DNA of 41,144 nucleotides from Flavobacteriaceae bacterium. Its GTDB lineage: Bacteria > Bacteroidota > Bacteroidia > Flavobacteriales > Flavobacteriaceae. Shown here piece after piece: positions 18,154-25,870 of the stretch. The position numbers were made by a program, and so were the translations under genes. Position 1 is the stretch's first letter, and each line of letters opens with the position of its first letter. The notes under the pieces were generated by a model. That model saw only the letters and a list, made by a program, of their open reading frames with translations. It was not told the origin of the DNA and did no database searches. The stretch spans positions 1 to 41,144 of the forward strand of contig JAHEHF010000020.1 in assembly GCA_024644745.1 (NCBI GenBank), given 5' to 3'.

Positions 18154-20217
18154 ATGAAGAAATTATTTTTATCGCTTTCCCTGATCATGTTCCTTTGCCT
18201 CAGCGCAACGGCTCAAATTTCGAAACCTCCGGTGTATCCCGGATGTGAAAATGAAACTCTGGAAGGATTGGGAAATTGTTTTAATGACAAGTTGAAAACC
18301 GCCATACTGAATGAGTTCAAAGTACCTGACATTGTTGAAAAAGAAGGCTATCAGGGAAAGATCAATATTGTTTTTATGGTCAGCAAGGAAGGGGAATTTG
18401 AGGTGCTATATGTAAAATCCATGTACCCTGAACTGGAGAACGAAATAAAAAGGGTTTTTCAGACCCTGCCGGTGATCACAGCCTCCACCTATAACGGCAG
18501 ACCAGTTGACGAAAGGTATCAGATTCCAATTAAAATTCCACTTGGAGACAATGCGGTAAATGAGGTTGTGGCTGAGGAAAAAAAAGAAATACAGGAGGCT
18601 GTTCTTGAGAATAAAAATACCCTGTACCCCGAATTCCAGAGTGAATTGAACATTCCTTTTGTTCACCAGGAATACGATGACATCATTTACCATTTGAATC
18701 GTGGTGAGAATACCCATACAGCCTCAAAACCCTACCTGTTTAACGAGGTCAAACCCTATATCAATCTGGAAGCACAAAGGTCAACTATCCTGAAAGACCG
18801 GCAGACATGGGGAGGCAGAAAATTGCACAACGAGCACCTTGCATTGGTAAAAGGGAAGAATTTCTGGTTTACGCTGGACCCGGTTTTCGACCTTCAGATT
18901 GGAAAGGACAATTCGGATGTTGACTATACCTATAACAACACACGAGGCCTGCAGATCAGGGGTTCTTTAGGAAAAAAATTCAGTTTTTCAACTTCCTTTT
19001 ACGAGAGTCAGGGCAGGTTCGCGGAATACGTGAATAAAGACACCAGAAGGCCAAGTGTACCCATTGGGGCCAGTGCCATCGTGCACGGCAGGGGAAAAGC
19101 CAAAAGCTTCAAAGAAGGTGGTTTCGATTACCCCGTGGCAGAGGCCTACCTGAGCTATACACCCAATGAATTCTTTAATTTCCAGTTTGGTAACGGTAAA
19201 AATTTTATCGGGGACGGCTACCGGTCCTTCTTTCTTTCGGACGTGGCTTCTCCGTATCCCTTTTTAAAGATCAGCACCAGTTTCTGGAAGATCAAATACA
19301 CAAACCTATGGATGTGGATGGATGACGTAAGAAGGATCACCAATGATGAAGCAAGTGCAGGCGGCACCAATTTTAGGAAGTATGTGGCCATGCACCACCT
19401 GAGCTGGAACGTGACCAATAGATTTAACATCGGACTTTTTGAAGCCGTAATCACCAATGAAAACAATTATAACGGATTTGACATTTCCTTTTTCAATCCC
19501 ATTATATTTTACAGGGCGGTTGAATTCTCCAATGGAGGAGATCTGAGCGGCAACGTCCAGGTCGGATTGAATATGAAATACAGGCTTAATGACCATATCT
19601 CTTTGTACTCCCAGTTTTTGATCGATGAAATGACCATGAGCCGTGTATTTGACGGTACGGGTTACTGGGGCAACAAATTCGCCTTTCAACTGGGGGCAAA
19701 ATACTATAATGCCTTTAAGGTCGACGGTTTGATGCTGCAGGGAGAATTCAACTGGGCAAGACCCTATACTTTTTCACATGGAGTGATAGAACTGAATTCA
19801 GGTCATTTCAACCAGTCCATTACCCATTTATGGGGAGGTAACTTCTATGAAATGATCGGGATCGCGAGGTACAAGAAAGACAGGTGGTTTGGCAGTGCTA
19901 AACTGATTGCGGGTAAAAAAGGATTTGATTTTAATGGTTCTGATATCAGTTATGGTGGAGACATCTGGCGGTCCTATAATGACAGGGTATCAGATGAAGG
20001 CAATGAAGTGGCCCAGGGAAATTCGACCAATATTTTTATTGGAGACCTGCAGGCAGGATATCTTTTGAATCCTTCGACCAATTTGCAGATCTTTGCCGGT
20101 CTGACGTATAGAAATTTTTCACCTGATCAGTCAGGAAACGTTGTTTCCGAAGACAATACGACATGGTTCAGCATTGGTCTGAGATCAAGTTTGTTCAACT
20201 GGTACCTGGATTTCTAA
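18154..20217 (+). CDS. remB: RemB-like / Wzi-like outer-membrane protein with N-terminal TonB-C-like domain
   Basis: The predicted 687-residue protein starts with a signal peptide (MKKLFLSLSLIMFLCLSATAQ). Residues about 22-130 form a TonB C-terminal-like domain with the PPVYPGC opening, cysteines at 31 and 42, and a GRPVDERYQIPIKI ending. The remaining 500 residues look like an outer-membrane barrel of the Wzi (capsule assembly) type, with aromatic alternating strands, the segment QFGNGKNFIGDGYRS, and a terminal FNWYLDF. Proteins of this layout are annotated in flavobacteria as gliding motility protein RemB; I recall this from the family rather than from a search. ATG 18154 is preferred over an in-frame ATG at 18127, which would put nine residues before the signal peptide. 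Its stop shares bases with the convergent gene's stop. Confidence 0.72.
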   Translation: MKKLFLSLSLIMFLCLSATAQISKPPVYPGCENETLEGLGNCFNDKLKTAILNEFKVPDIVEKEGYQGKINIVFMVSKEGEFEVLYVKSMYPELENEIKRVFQTLPVITASTYNGRPVDERYQIPIKIPLGDNAVNEVVAEEKKEIQEAVLENKNTLYPEFQSELNIPFVHQEYDDIIYHLNRGENTHTASKPYLFNEVKPYINLEAQRSTILKDRQTWGGRKLHNEHLALVKGKNFWFTLDPVFDLQIGKDNSDVDYTYNNTRGLQIRGSLGKKFSFSTSFYESQGRFAEYVNKDTRRPSVPIGASAIVHGRGKAKSFKEGGFDYPVAEAYLSYTPNEFFNFQFGNGKNFIGDGYRSFFLSDVASPYPFLKISTSFWKIKYTNLWMWMDDVRRITNDEASAGGTNFRKYVAMHHLSWNVTNRFNIGLFEAVITNENNYNGFDISFFNPIIFYRAVEFSNGGDLSGNVQVGLNMKYRLNDHISLYSQFLIDEMTMSRVFDGTGYWGNKFAFQLGAKYYNAFKVDGLMLQGEFNWARPYTFSHGVIELNSGHFNQSITHLWGGNFYEMIGIARYKKDRWFGSAKLIAGKKGFDFNGSDISYGGDIWRSYNDRVSDEGNEVAQGNSTNIFIGDLQAGYLLNPSTNLQIFAGLTYRNFSPDQSGNVVSEDNTTWFSIGLRSSLFNWYLDF

Positions 20218-22694
20218 AAATAAAAACCAAAGCCAACTTTAACGGCAAAATTGGTGGCCCCGGGTACTTTCCGGTAACTGCCCCTGTATTCAAAATCGAC
20301 CCTCAACAATTTAAATATATTGCCGATACCAAAATGGTATTCCCAATAAACATTCTCCGGGGCTGTATAAATAATATCGGAAGCATTGATATCCTTATTG
20401 TCCTGCGAAATTCCTCCGATAACCCCTCGAACCCCGACAATCTCCCTCCATTGCAGGTCCCTGATCCACGGAATCTTTGAGAAGATCTTACCATTAAAAT
20501 TATGTTCCAAGTGAAGCGAAGCATATTCATCGGTTACAAATTCATAATAGTTCAGCAAATCAAACAACTTTTTAGAGGTGAAAAAAGTCTGGTTTCCGGG
20601 TACAATATTCAACAATTGCAAGGGCACGGGATTAAAGGTTTTACCAACCTCCAAGGTAGAGGTCAAACGCCCGAACAATCCCATCTGATAAGGCTGCTCA
20701 TAAAAGAATTGCAGCTTATGGTAATCGAAGTCACTGTTGAAGGGTCCCTTGAACCCTCGTGTATAACTGAAGAAAAAAGTGGGATACCGACCTGAGTTGC
20801 TCACACTTCTTTCGACCCCGAATCCATATGCCCTTCTTTTAGGAGTGTATTGAGCCGTAAAACTGACATCCACCTGTTCTATCCTCGACTGAATATTTCC
20901 GTTCTCATCGAAGTAATCCGCGTTAAAAACTTCAGGATTGGCCGATTCAATCGTTTTATAGGTGGTGCCCAGTCTCAGCTCAAGATTTTTTACAGGCTCA
21001 ACAGATACTTTAAAATTGCTCAGGTCAATATTCGACAGCTTCGAATTGTCTCCCCTGGTAAATATCGATGTGGTTGCAAAGCTTCTTTCCAGCACCTCAT
21101 TTGCCGTTGTCAGACTGACCCCAAGCTGCTCAATATCATTTCTTGTGCCCGCAGAAATCACCCACCGGTCTTTGCCTTTCAACAACCATTTCCCTTCAAT
21201 ACCGTATTTAAACTTCTTGTCCATAAAGCCGTAAGCCAAATATCCCCTGGCCCGCCATTTATCATTCTGACTGAAATAGGTACGCCCTCCTGCCTTGAGT
21301 CTCAGACCTTCTATATCATTATAGCCGATGCTGGAAAATACGGGCCCATAATCCCAGCCTTTGGTGAAATTCCAGTATCCTGAGGCCAATATTTCTCCGA
21401 TGGTATTGATCTGCTGAAACCTTTTTACATTCTGCAAAGTGTCAAGCATCTTGTAAATGCCTATTTCATTCTCTGACAATTCCTCCTGACGGTTTCTGTC
21501 CCAGAAATCATCGGGCTGGTTGTACATTTCCTCATTGTCCTGGATCTGCTCCTTGTAGAAATCATCCGGTCTTTTTACATTAAAAACGTGATTGTCATAC
21601 AGGGTGGTTCGCTTTCCATAGACCCCCTTTGACTGATCACGCTGGTTTAATGCAAAATCGGTCATGATATAATCTCTTTTCAGGAGGAAAACAGAATCAT
21701 TGAGCACTTCATACTCCTGCTCAATGTAAATATCCTTGACCCAGTTCACATTGGCATTTTTTGTGGCATACATTTGAATCTCCTTAATGGCATAAGTGGT
21801 GTCACTTACCCAGAAGTCACCTTTAAATGTCAGTTCATTTTTACGTCTCGGATAGAACAGGATATTGTAGCACCATTTGTTGTCAATAAAACTGCTGTCT
21901 GTTAAAACATAATTATAAACATCTGGCCCTAATTTCGACAAGGGACTGGAGAACTTTTTATCAAAGAAAAGCAGGTAATTGTCATAAATGTCAAAATCAA
22001 CATAGAGCTGTTTGAGAAAGGATATGAGGGCCTGATTATCAGAATAACCCGAATTTTTATTGGCCACCAGCACGCTGTTGCTTTTCCTGGGGTATATGTT
22101 TTTGCCATAGGTTTTATAAACCGACTCATTGATGAAAATGGGCAAAAAGACCTTACCCGTGATCTTGGAAGTGTCTATCTGATCAAAGACCATTTCCATG
22201 CCATCGAAGACTTTTTTGTTCATCAGTTTTTCATCGATATTATTCAGGTCAAATTCTATTTTCTCGTACCGGTCAAACTCATACCTATCGTACATAAAAA
22301 GTCCATTGGTTCTTTTCTTGGCCCAAATCTTTTTTAAGATATCAATGGCAGGATTGTTCTTTTTTTTGACCCGTCCCGAATATATTGTGACTTCCTTGAG
22401 TTGGTCCCTTCCTTCTTTCATGACAACCCTGAGCCTGTTGTTGCCCCTGCTCAGGGTGAGGACCTGTGTCTCAAAACCAACAAAGGAAATTTCCAGTTCT
22501 GTGTGATTCATTTCTGACTCGAGGTAAAATTTACCATTCTCATCAGATATCGTTCCTTCTGTAGATCCCTTGAAAATAATATTCGAGAAAGGCACCGGTT
22601 CATCAAATTCATCCACGACAAAGCCACTGACCTTGACCTGTGCGTTAAGGCCAATTACCATAAAATAAATCAGATACAGGATCTTTTTGGTCAT
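20214..22694 (-). CDS. Outer-membrane protein with carboxypeptidase-regulatory-like domain and DUF5686 barrel
   Basis: The 826-residue protein has a signal peptide (MTKKILYLIYFMVIGLNAQ). A carboxypeptidase D regulatory-like beta-sandwich follows (residues about 20-105, VSGFVVDEFDEPVPFSNIIF, ISDENGKFYL, FVGFET), as often precedes TonB-dependent receptors. After that comes a long DUF5686-type region beginning NPAIDILKKIWAKKRTNG and ending in an outer-membrane-like segment (AVKVGFGFYF). No TonB-dependent receptor plug was recognised. Function is unknown; an outer-membrane structural or import role is only inferred. I chose the ATG at 22694; a TTG 12 bases upstream would add four residues. The gene converges on the RemB-like gene with a 4-base overlap. 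An araC-type regulator lies 109 bp upstream on the same strand and could share regulation. Confidence 0.82.
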   Translation of the reverse strand: MTKKILYLIYFMVIGLNAQVKVSGFVVDEFDEPVPFSNIIFKGSTEGTISDENGKFYLESEMNHTELEISFVGFETQVLTLSRGNNRLRVVMKEGRDQLKEVTIYSGRVKKKNNPAIDILKKIWAKKRTNGLFMYDRYEFDRYEKIEFDLNNIDEKLMNKKVFDGMEMVFDQIDTSKITGKVFLPIFINESVYKTYGKNIYPRKSNSVLVANKNSGYSDNQALISFLKQLYVDFDIYDNYLLFFDKKFSSPLSKLGPDVYNYVLTDSSFIDNKWCYNILFYPRRKNELTFKGDFWVSDTTYAIKEIQMYATKNANVNWVKDIYIEQEYEVLNDSVFLLKRDYIMTDFALNQRDQSKGVYGKRTTLYDNHVFNVKRPDDFYKEQIQDNEEMYNQPDDFWDRNRQEELSENEIGIYKMLDTLQNVKRFQQINTIGEILASGYWNFTKGWDYGPVFSSIGYNDIEGLRLKAGGRTYFSQNDKWRARGYLAYGFMDKKFKYGIEGKWLLKGKDRWVISAGTRNDIEQLGVSLTTANEVLERSFATTSIFTRGDNSKLSNIDLSNFKVSVEPVKNLELRLGTTYKTIESANPEVFNADYFDENGNIQSRIEQVDVSFTAQYTPKRRAYGFGVERSVSNSGRYPTFFFSYTRGFKGPFNSDFDYHKLQFFYEQPYQMGLFGRLTSTLEVGKTFNPVPLQLLNIVPGNQTFFTSKKLFDLLNYYEFVTDEYASLHLEHNFNGKIFSKIPWIRDLQWREIVGVRGVIGGISQDNKDINASDIIYTAPENVYWEYHFGIGNIFKLLRVDFEYRGSYRKVPGATNFAVKVGFGFYF

Positions 22695-22803
22695 GTTCAA
22701 ATTCAATAAAAATTCCCTTCAAAAATGAAAGGAAAAACAAGTTGACGAAAATATCACTTTATATGAAAACATTCGATTACTTCAAGGTTAAATAAAATCA
22801 AAA

Positions 22804-23685
22804 TTATGAAAGACTGCTCATATAACGCTTAGGAGTAGCCCCAAATTTCTTTTTGAAGGCAGCAATAAAATGACTGGGCGTACTGTAGCCTACTTCAAAA
22901 CTGACTTCCGAAATATTATACTTTTTGGTTGTCAGTAATTTACGGGCGTATTCCATTTTATAATTCAACAAATAAGCAAATACGGTTTCCCCGTAAATAT
23001 GTTTAAAGCCGTCTTTCAAATGTTGTAAGGGGAGATTGATCTGATGGGAAAGTTCTGAGAGAGTTGGAGGCTCTGCCATACTTTCTATAAGGATTTGTTT
23101 GGCTTTTTGAATTTTTTCCACATTGGCTTCATCCTCGAGGAAGGGACAATTCTGGGCACCATCATTGTCTGATTTATGAAAATACAGGCTGATCAGCTCA
23201 TAGACTTTTCCTTTGGAATAAAGTTTTTCAAGTGAAGAATGCAAGCCATAATGAAAAAGCTGGTTCAGCACCATGATCTCATTAGGGTTCAATTCTTTAT
23301 CTCTATAGCATTTCTTGTTTTTATTTTCACCGCTCAAAAAGTGGATAAGACCGGCCTCGAGTGAAAAAAATGTATGGAATTTTTCAATTCTGATCAAGAG
23401 GCTGATCACTTTGGATCCTGGTTCGATTGCCAAATGAATTGGCAGATCCTGTTGCGGATTATACAACATAAAAGACAAATTCTCTTTTAAATCCAGGACA
23501 TAGTGACCTCCGTTAAAAACCAGTTTTGAAGTATTTTTGATACAAAAATGGAGTTGTAAAAAGGATTTGTCAACTTCTCTGAGGACCTCTATTGTTTTGT
23601 CTTTTTCATTGTGAAATTTCAGCAGGTAAAAACCATCTTCGATTTCATCATCCGAAAAAATATTTTTATCGATACTTTTGCTCAT
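22804..23685 (-). CDS. AraC-family transcriptional regulator
   Basis: This is a 293-residue regulator. The C-terminal 100 residues form the AraC double helix-turn-helix (TLSELSHQINLPLQHLKDGFK and ISEVSFEVGYSTPSHFIAAF, followed by KKKFGATPKRY). Residues 1 to about 185 hold a sensor domain that I cannot assign to a named family. It includes HYVLDLKENLSFMLYNPQQDLP, which loosely resembles N-terminal regions of PchR-like regulators. ATG 23685 is the only reasonable start. A TATATTTG box and two 8-bp direct repeats lie upstream (23751-23770) and may be used for autoregulation. It is upstream of, and on the same strand as, the DUF5686-type gene, which is a possible target. The effector is unknown. 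Confidence 0.88.
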   Translation of the reverse strand: MSKSIDKNIFSDDEIEDGFYLLKFHNEKDKTIEVLREVDKSFLQLHFCIKNTSKLVFNGGHYVLDLKENLSFMLYNPQQDLPIHLAIEPGSKVISLLIRIEKFHTFFSLEAGLIHFLSGENKNKKCYRDKELNPNEIMVLNQLFHYGLHSSLEKLYSKGKVYELISLYFHKSDNDGAQNCPFLEDEANVEKIQKAKQILIESMAEPPTLSELSHQINLPLQHLKDGFKHIYGETVFAYLLNYKMEYARKLLTTKKYNISEVSFEVGYSTPSHFIAAFKKKFGATPKRYMSSLS

Positions 23686-23750
23686 TTGTCATTTTTATTC
23701 TAAAGTTAAGCTTAGCGCATAGCCTAATTTCAATCAACTTTTAATCATAT

Positions 23751-23770
23751 CAAATATACATTAAATATAC
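23751..23770 (-). promoter_or_regulatory. Promoter box with two helical-phase direct repeats upstream of the araC gene
   Basis: On the minus strand 23758-23751 reads TATATTTG, an exact -7 consensus, giving a leader of about 55 bases before the start at 23685. The plus strand shows AAATATAC at 23752-23759 and again at 23763-23770. The repeats start 11 bases apart, about one helical turn, which is how AraC-family sites are often arranged. No -33 TTG is obvious. Confidence 0.4.
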
Positions 23771-23811
23771 GGCTGAAATATTTTCATCGTTATTTATCGC
23801 ATAAAAATAAG

Positions 23812-23839
23812 AAAGCCACTTGAAAAATCAAATGGCTTT
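23812..23839 (-). terminator. Intrinsic terminator of pdhB
   Basis: AAAGCCA (23812-23818) pairs with TGGCTTT (23832-23838), and an inner TTGA/TCAA continues the stem after one mismatch around an AAAA loop. It lies about 20 bases beyond the pdhB stop. On the minus strand the tail is TTTCTTATTTTTA, moderately U-rich. Confidence 0.7.
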
Positions 23840-23860
23840 TTTATATGATCTGTTCAAAAT

Positions 23861-24838
23861 TTACAGGTACATTACTTTTTTAACAGCGTTGATGACATCT
23901 GTTTTATTCGGCAACCATTCTTCAAGCAATACAGGTGAAAAAGGTGCAGGCGTATCAGCTGTGGTGATTCTCTGTATGGGTGCATCAAGGTAATCAAATA
24001 CATTTTCCTGAACCTGAAAAGTAATTTCGGACGAAACACTGGCAAATGGCCAGGCTTCTTCCAAAATCACCAGCCTGTTTGTTTTTTTAACAGAATTAAA
24101 AATGGCTTCATGATCTAATGGTCTGATGGTTCTCAAATCAATAATTTCAACCGAAATGCCTTCCTTTTCCAACTCATCTGCAGCTTTATAAGCCTCCTTG
24201 ATGATCTTTCCAAAACTCACAACAGTGACATCAGTACCTTCTCTTTTGATATCCGCTACACCAATGGGAAGTATATATTCTCCTTCAGGCACCTCACCTT
24301 TGTCTCCGTACATCTGTTCAGACTCCATAAAAATAACCGGATCATCATCCCTGATGGCCGCTTTTAAAAGACCTTTGGCGTCATATGGATTGGAAGGAAC
24401 AATTACCTTTAATCCCGGAGTATTGGCATACCAATTTTCAAAAGACTGTGAATGTGTCGCTCCCAACTGACCGGCAGATCCTGTCGGCCCCCTGAATACG
24501 ATAGGAATATTGAACTGACCCCCGGACATTTGACGCATCTTGGCCGCATTATTGATGATCTGGTCAATTCCCACCAGGGAAAAGTTGAAGGTCATGTATT
24601 CTACAATCGGGCGGGCGCCTCCCATGGCAGAACCCACGGCAATTCCTGAAAACCCCAATTCAGCGATGGGCGTGTCAATGACTCTTTTGGCACCAAACTC
24701 ATCAAGCATTCCTTTGGATGCCTTATAAGCACCATTATATTCGGCTACTTCCTCACCCATAAGGTAAACAGATTCGTCTCTGCGCATTTCTTCGCTCATT
24801 GCCTCGGCAATAGCTTCTCTAAATTGTAATACTTTCAT
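23861..24838 (-). CDS. pdhB: Pyruvate dehydrogenase E1 component, beta subunit
   Basis: The 325-residue protein matches the beta subunit of the heterotetrameric thiamine-diphosphate E1 of 2-oxoacid dehydrogenase complexes. Matching segments are EEVAEYNGAYKASKGM, RVIDTPIAELGFSGIAVGSA, RGPTGSAGQLGATHSQSFE and IIDLRTIRPLD. With E1 alpha it decarboxylates pyruvate and acetylates the lipoyl E2. The pyruvate assignment, rather than branched-chain oxoacid, rests on overall resemblance. The conserved MKVLQFREAI start sets ATG 24838; an in-frame ATG at 24862 would add eight residues unlike the family. No alpha subunit or E2 gene is adjacent, so the complex is encoded in pieces. It is divergent from etfB, with a terminator just after its stop. 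Confidence 0.93.
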   Translation of the reverse strand: MKVLQFREAIAEAMSEEMRRDESVYLMGEEVAEYNGAYKASKGMLDEFGAKRVIDTPIAELGFSGIAVGSAMGGARPIVEYMTFNFSLVGIDQIINNAAKMRQMSGGQFNIPIVFRGPTGSAGQLGATHSQSFENWYANTPGLKVIVPSNPYDAKGLLKAAIRDDDPVIFMESEQMYGDKGEVPEGEYILPIGVADIKREGTDVTVVSFGKIIKEAYKAADELEKEGISVEIIDLRTIRPLDHEAIFNSVKKTNRLVILEEAWPFASVSSEITFQVQENVFDYLDAPIQRITTADTPAPFSPVLLEEWLPNKTDVINAVKKVMYL

Positions 24839-24859
24839 ATCTTCATCATAAAAGGAATG

Positions 24860-24867
24860 CAAAAATA
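24860..24867 (-). promoter_or_regulatory. Bacteroidota -7 box for pdhB
   Basis: Read on the minus strand, 24867-24860 is TATTTTTG, an exact TAnnTTTG match 22 bases before the pdhB ATG. It implies a short leader. The nearest CAA (-33 TTG on the minus strand) at 24897-24899 is about 29 bases away, wider than usual. Confidence 0.45.
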
Positions 24868-24979
24868 ACTATTTTTAACGAATATCATTAATAGTCCAAT
24901 AACAAATTTTTATTTCGTAAAAATCACCATCTTTGTCAAAAGTTTTCTTCTGTGAGCTCACGGAAAACCTATAAAATTT

Positions 24980-24997
24980 TATTATGCATGCATAATA
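24980..24997. promoter_or_regulatory. 18-bp perfect palindrome in the pdhB-etfB divergent region (candidate operator)
   Basis: TATTATGCATGCATAATA is a perfect inverted repeat with no spacer. It lies about 64 bases before the etfB ATG, where a -33 element would fall relative to the candidate -7 box TAACTTCG (25014-25021). A short hairpin, CTTCG-TTG-CGAAG (25017-25029), follows. It could be a dimeric regulator site acting on etfB, pdhB or both; the regulator is unknown. Confidence 0.45.
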
Positions 24998-25060
24998 TAT
25001 TAAAAATATTTTATAACTTCGTTGCGAAGAATCTATAATACTCATTGAAAGATCATAAAA

Positions 25061-25807
25061 ATGAAAATATTAGTTTGTATCAGTCACGTTCCTGACACCA
25101 CCTCGAAAATAAATTTTGCTGAAGACAATACAAAATTTGACACCAACGGGGTCCAGTTTGTCATCAATCCCTATGACGAATTCGCTTTGACAAGGGCCAT
25201 GTGGTTCAAAGAAAAGCAAGGTGCCTCGGTTACGGTTATCAATGTCGGACTTGCCACTACAGAACCCACTTTGCGGAAAGCACTGGCCATAGGGGCTGAC
25301 GATGCCATTAGAGTCAATACAGAACCAACAGACGGTTACCAGGTAGCCATGCAATTGGCGGCGGTGGTAAAGAATGAAGGTTACGACCTGATTCTAACCG
25401 GTAAAGAATCAATAGACTACAATGGAGGTATGGTTCCAGGCATGCTTGCCGAAATCCTGGAATACAATTTTGTAAATGCCTGCATAGGTGTTGAGATTGA
25501 AGGAAATTCAGCCACCATGTCAAGAGAAATAGATGGAGGAAAGGAGATCATTACAGGTAACTTACCTCTGATCATTGCAGGTCAGAAAGGAATGGTTGAA
25601 GAAAAGGACCTTCGAATACCCAACATGCGAGGGATCATGATGGCCCGTAAAAAACCGATGAAGGTCTTGGATCCAGTTGAATTCAGTGCGGCCACAACCA
25701 CATTGAAATATGAAAAACCAGAAGCCAAGGGAGCCTGCAAATTAATCGATGCAGGAAACCTGGATGGATTGATCGAACTGCTTCATAATGAAGCCAAAGT
25801 AATTTAA
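25061..25807 (+). CDS. etfB: Electron transfer flavoprotein, beta subunit
   Basis: The 248-residue protein is full length and starts MKILVCISHVPDTTSKI, as ETF beta subunits do. Matching segments include VINPYDEFALTRA, ADDAIRVNTEPTDGYQVA and LILTGKESIDYNGGMVPGMLAE, the last being the AMP-binding and dehydrogenase-recognition area. With EtfA it carries electrons from acyl-CoA and related dehydrogenases to the respiratory chain. etfA follows 63 bases later with a hairpin between. The gene diverges from pdhB over a 222-bp AT-rich region containing a palindrome. No ETF:quinone oxidoreductase or acyl-CoA dehydrogenase is adjacent. Confidence 0.96.
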   Translation: MKILVCISHVPDTTSKINFAEDNTKFDTNGVQFVINPYDEFALTRAMWFKEKQGASVTVINVGLATTEPTLRKALAIGADDAIRVNTEPTDGYQVAMQLAAVVKNEGYDLILTGKESIDYNGGMVPGMLAEILEYNFVNACIGVEIEGNSATMSREIDGGKEIITGNLPLIIAGQKGMVEEKDLRIPNMRGIMMARKKPMKVLDPVEFSAATTTLKYEKPEAKGACKLIDAGNLDGLIELLHNEAKVI

Positions 25808-25826
25808 GAAAGAAAATAAGAATTAG

Positions 25827-25854
25827 CTGAAAAATTTCATTTCAAATTTTTCGG
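25827..25854 (+). other. Intercistronic hairpin between etfB and etfA
   Basis: GAAAAATTT (25829-25837) pairs perfectly with AAATTTTTC (25844-25852) around the 6-base loop CATTTC. C25827-G54 and a T-G wobble extend the stem. No T-run follows, so it is not a normal terminator. It could be an mRNA processing or stability element that sets the EtfB:EtfA ratio. Confidence 0.5.
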
Positions 25855-25870
25855 TACAAAAATCAATTAT

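Noticed and set aside
20850-21383. Plus-strand open frame opposite the DUF5686-type gene
   Set aside because: Antisense shadow; the minus-strand frame has a signal peptide and family motifs.
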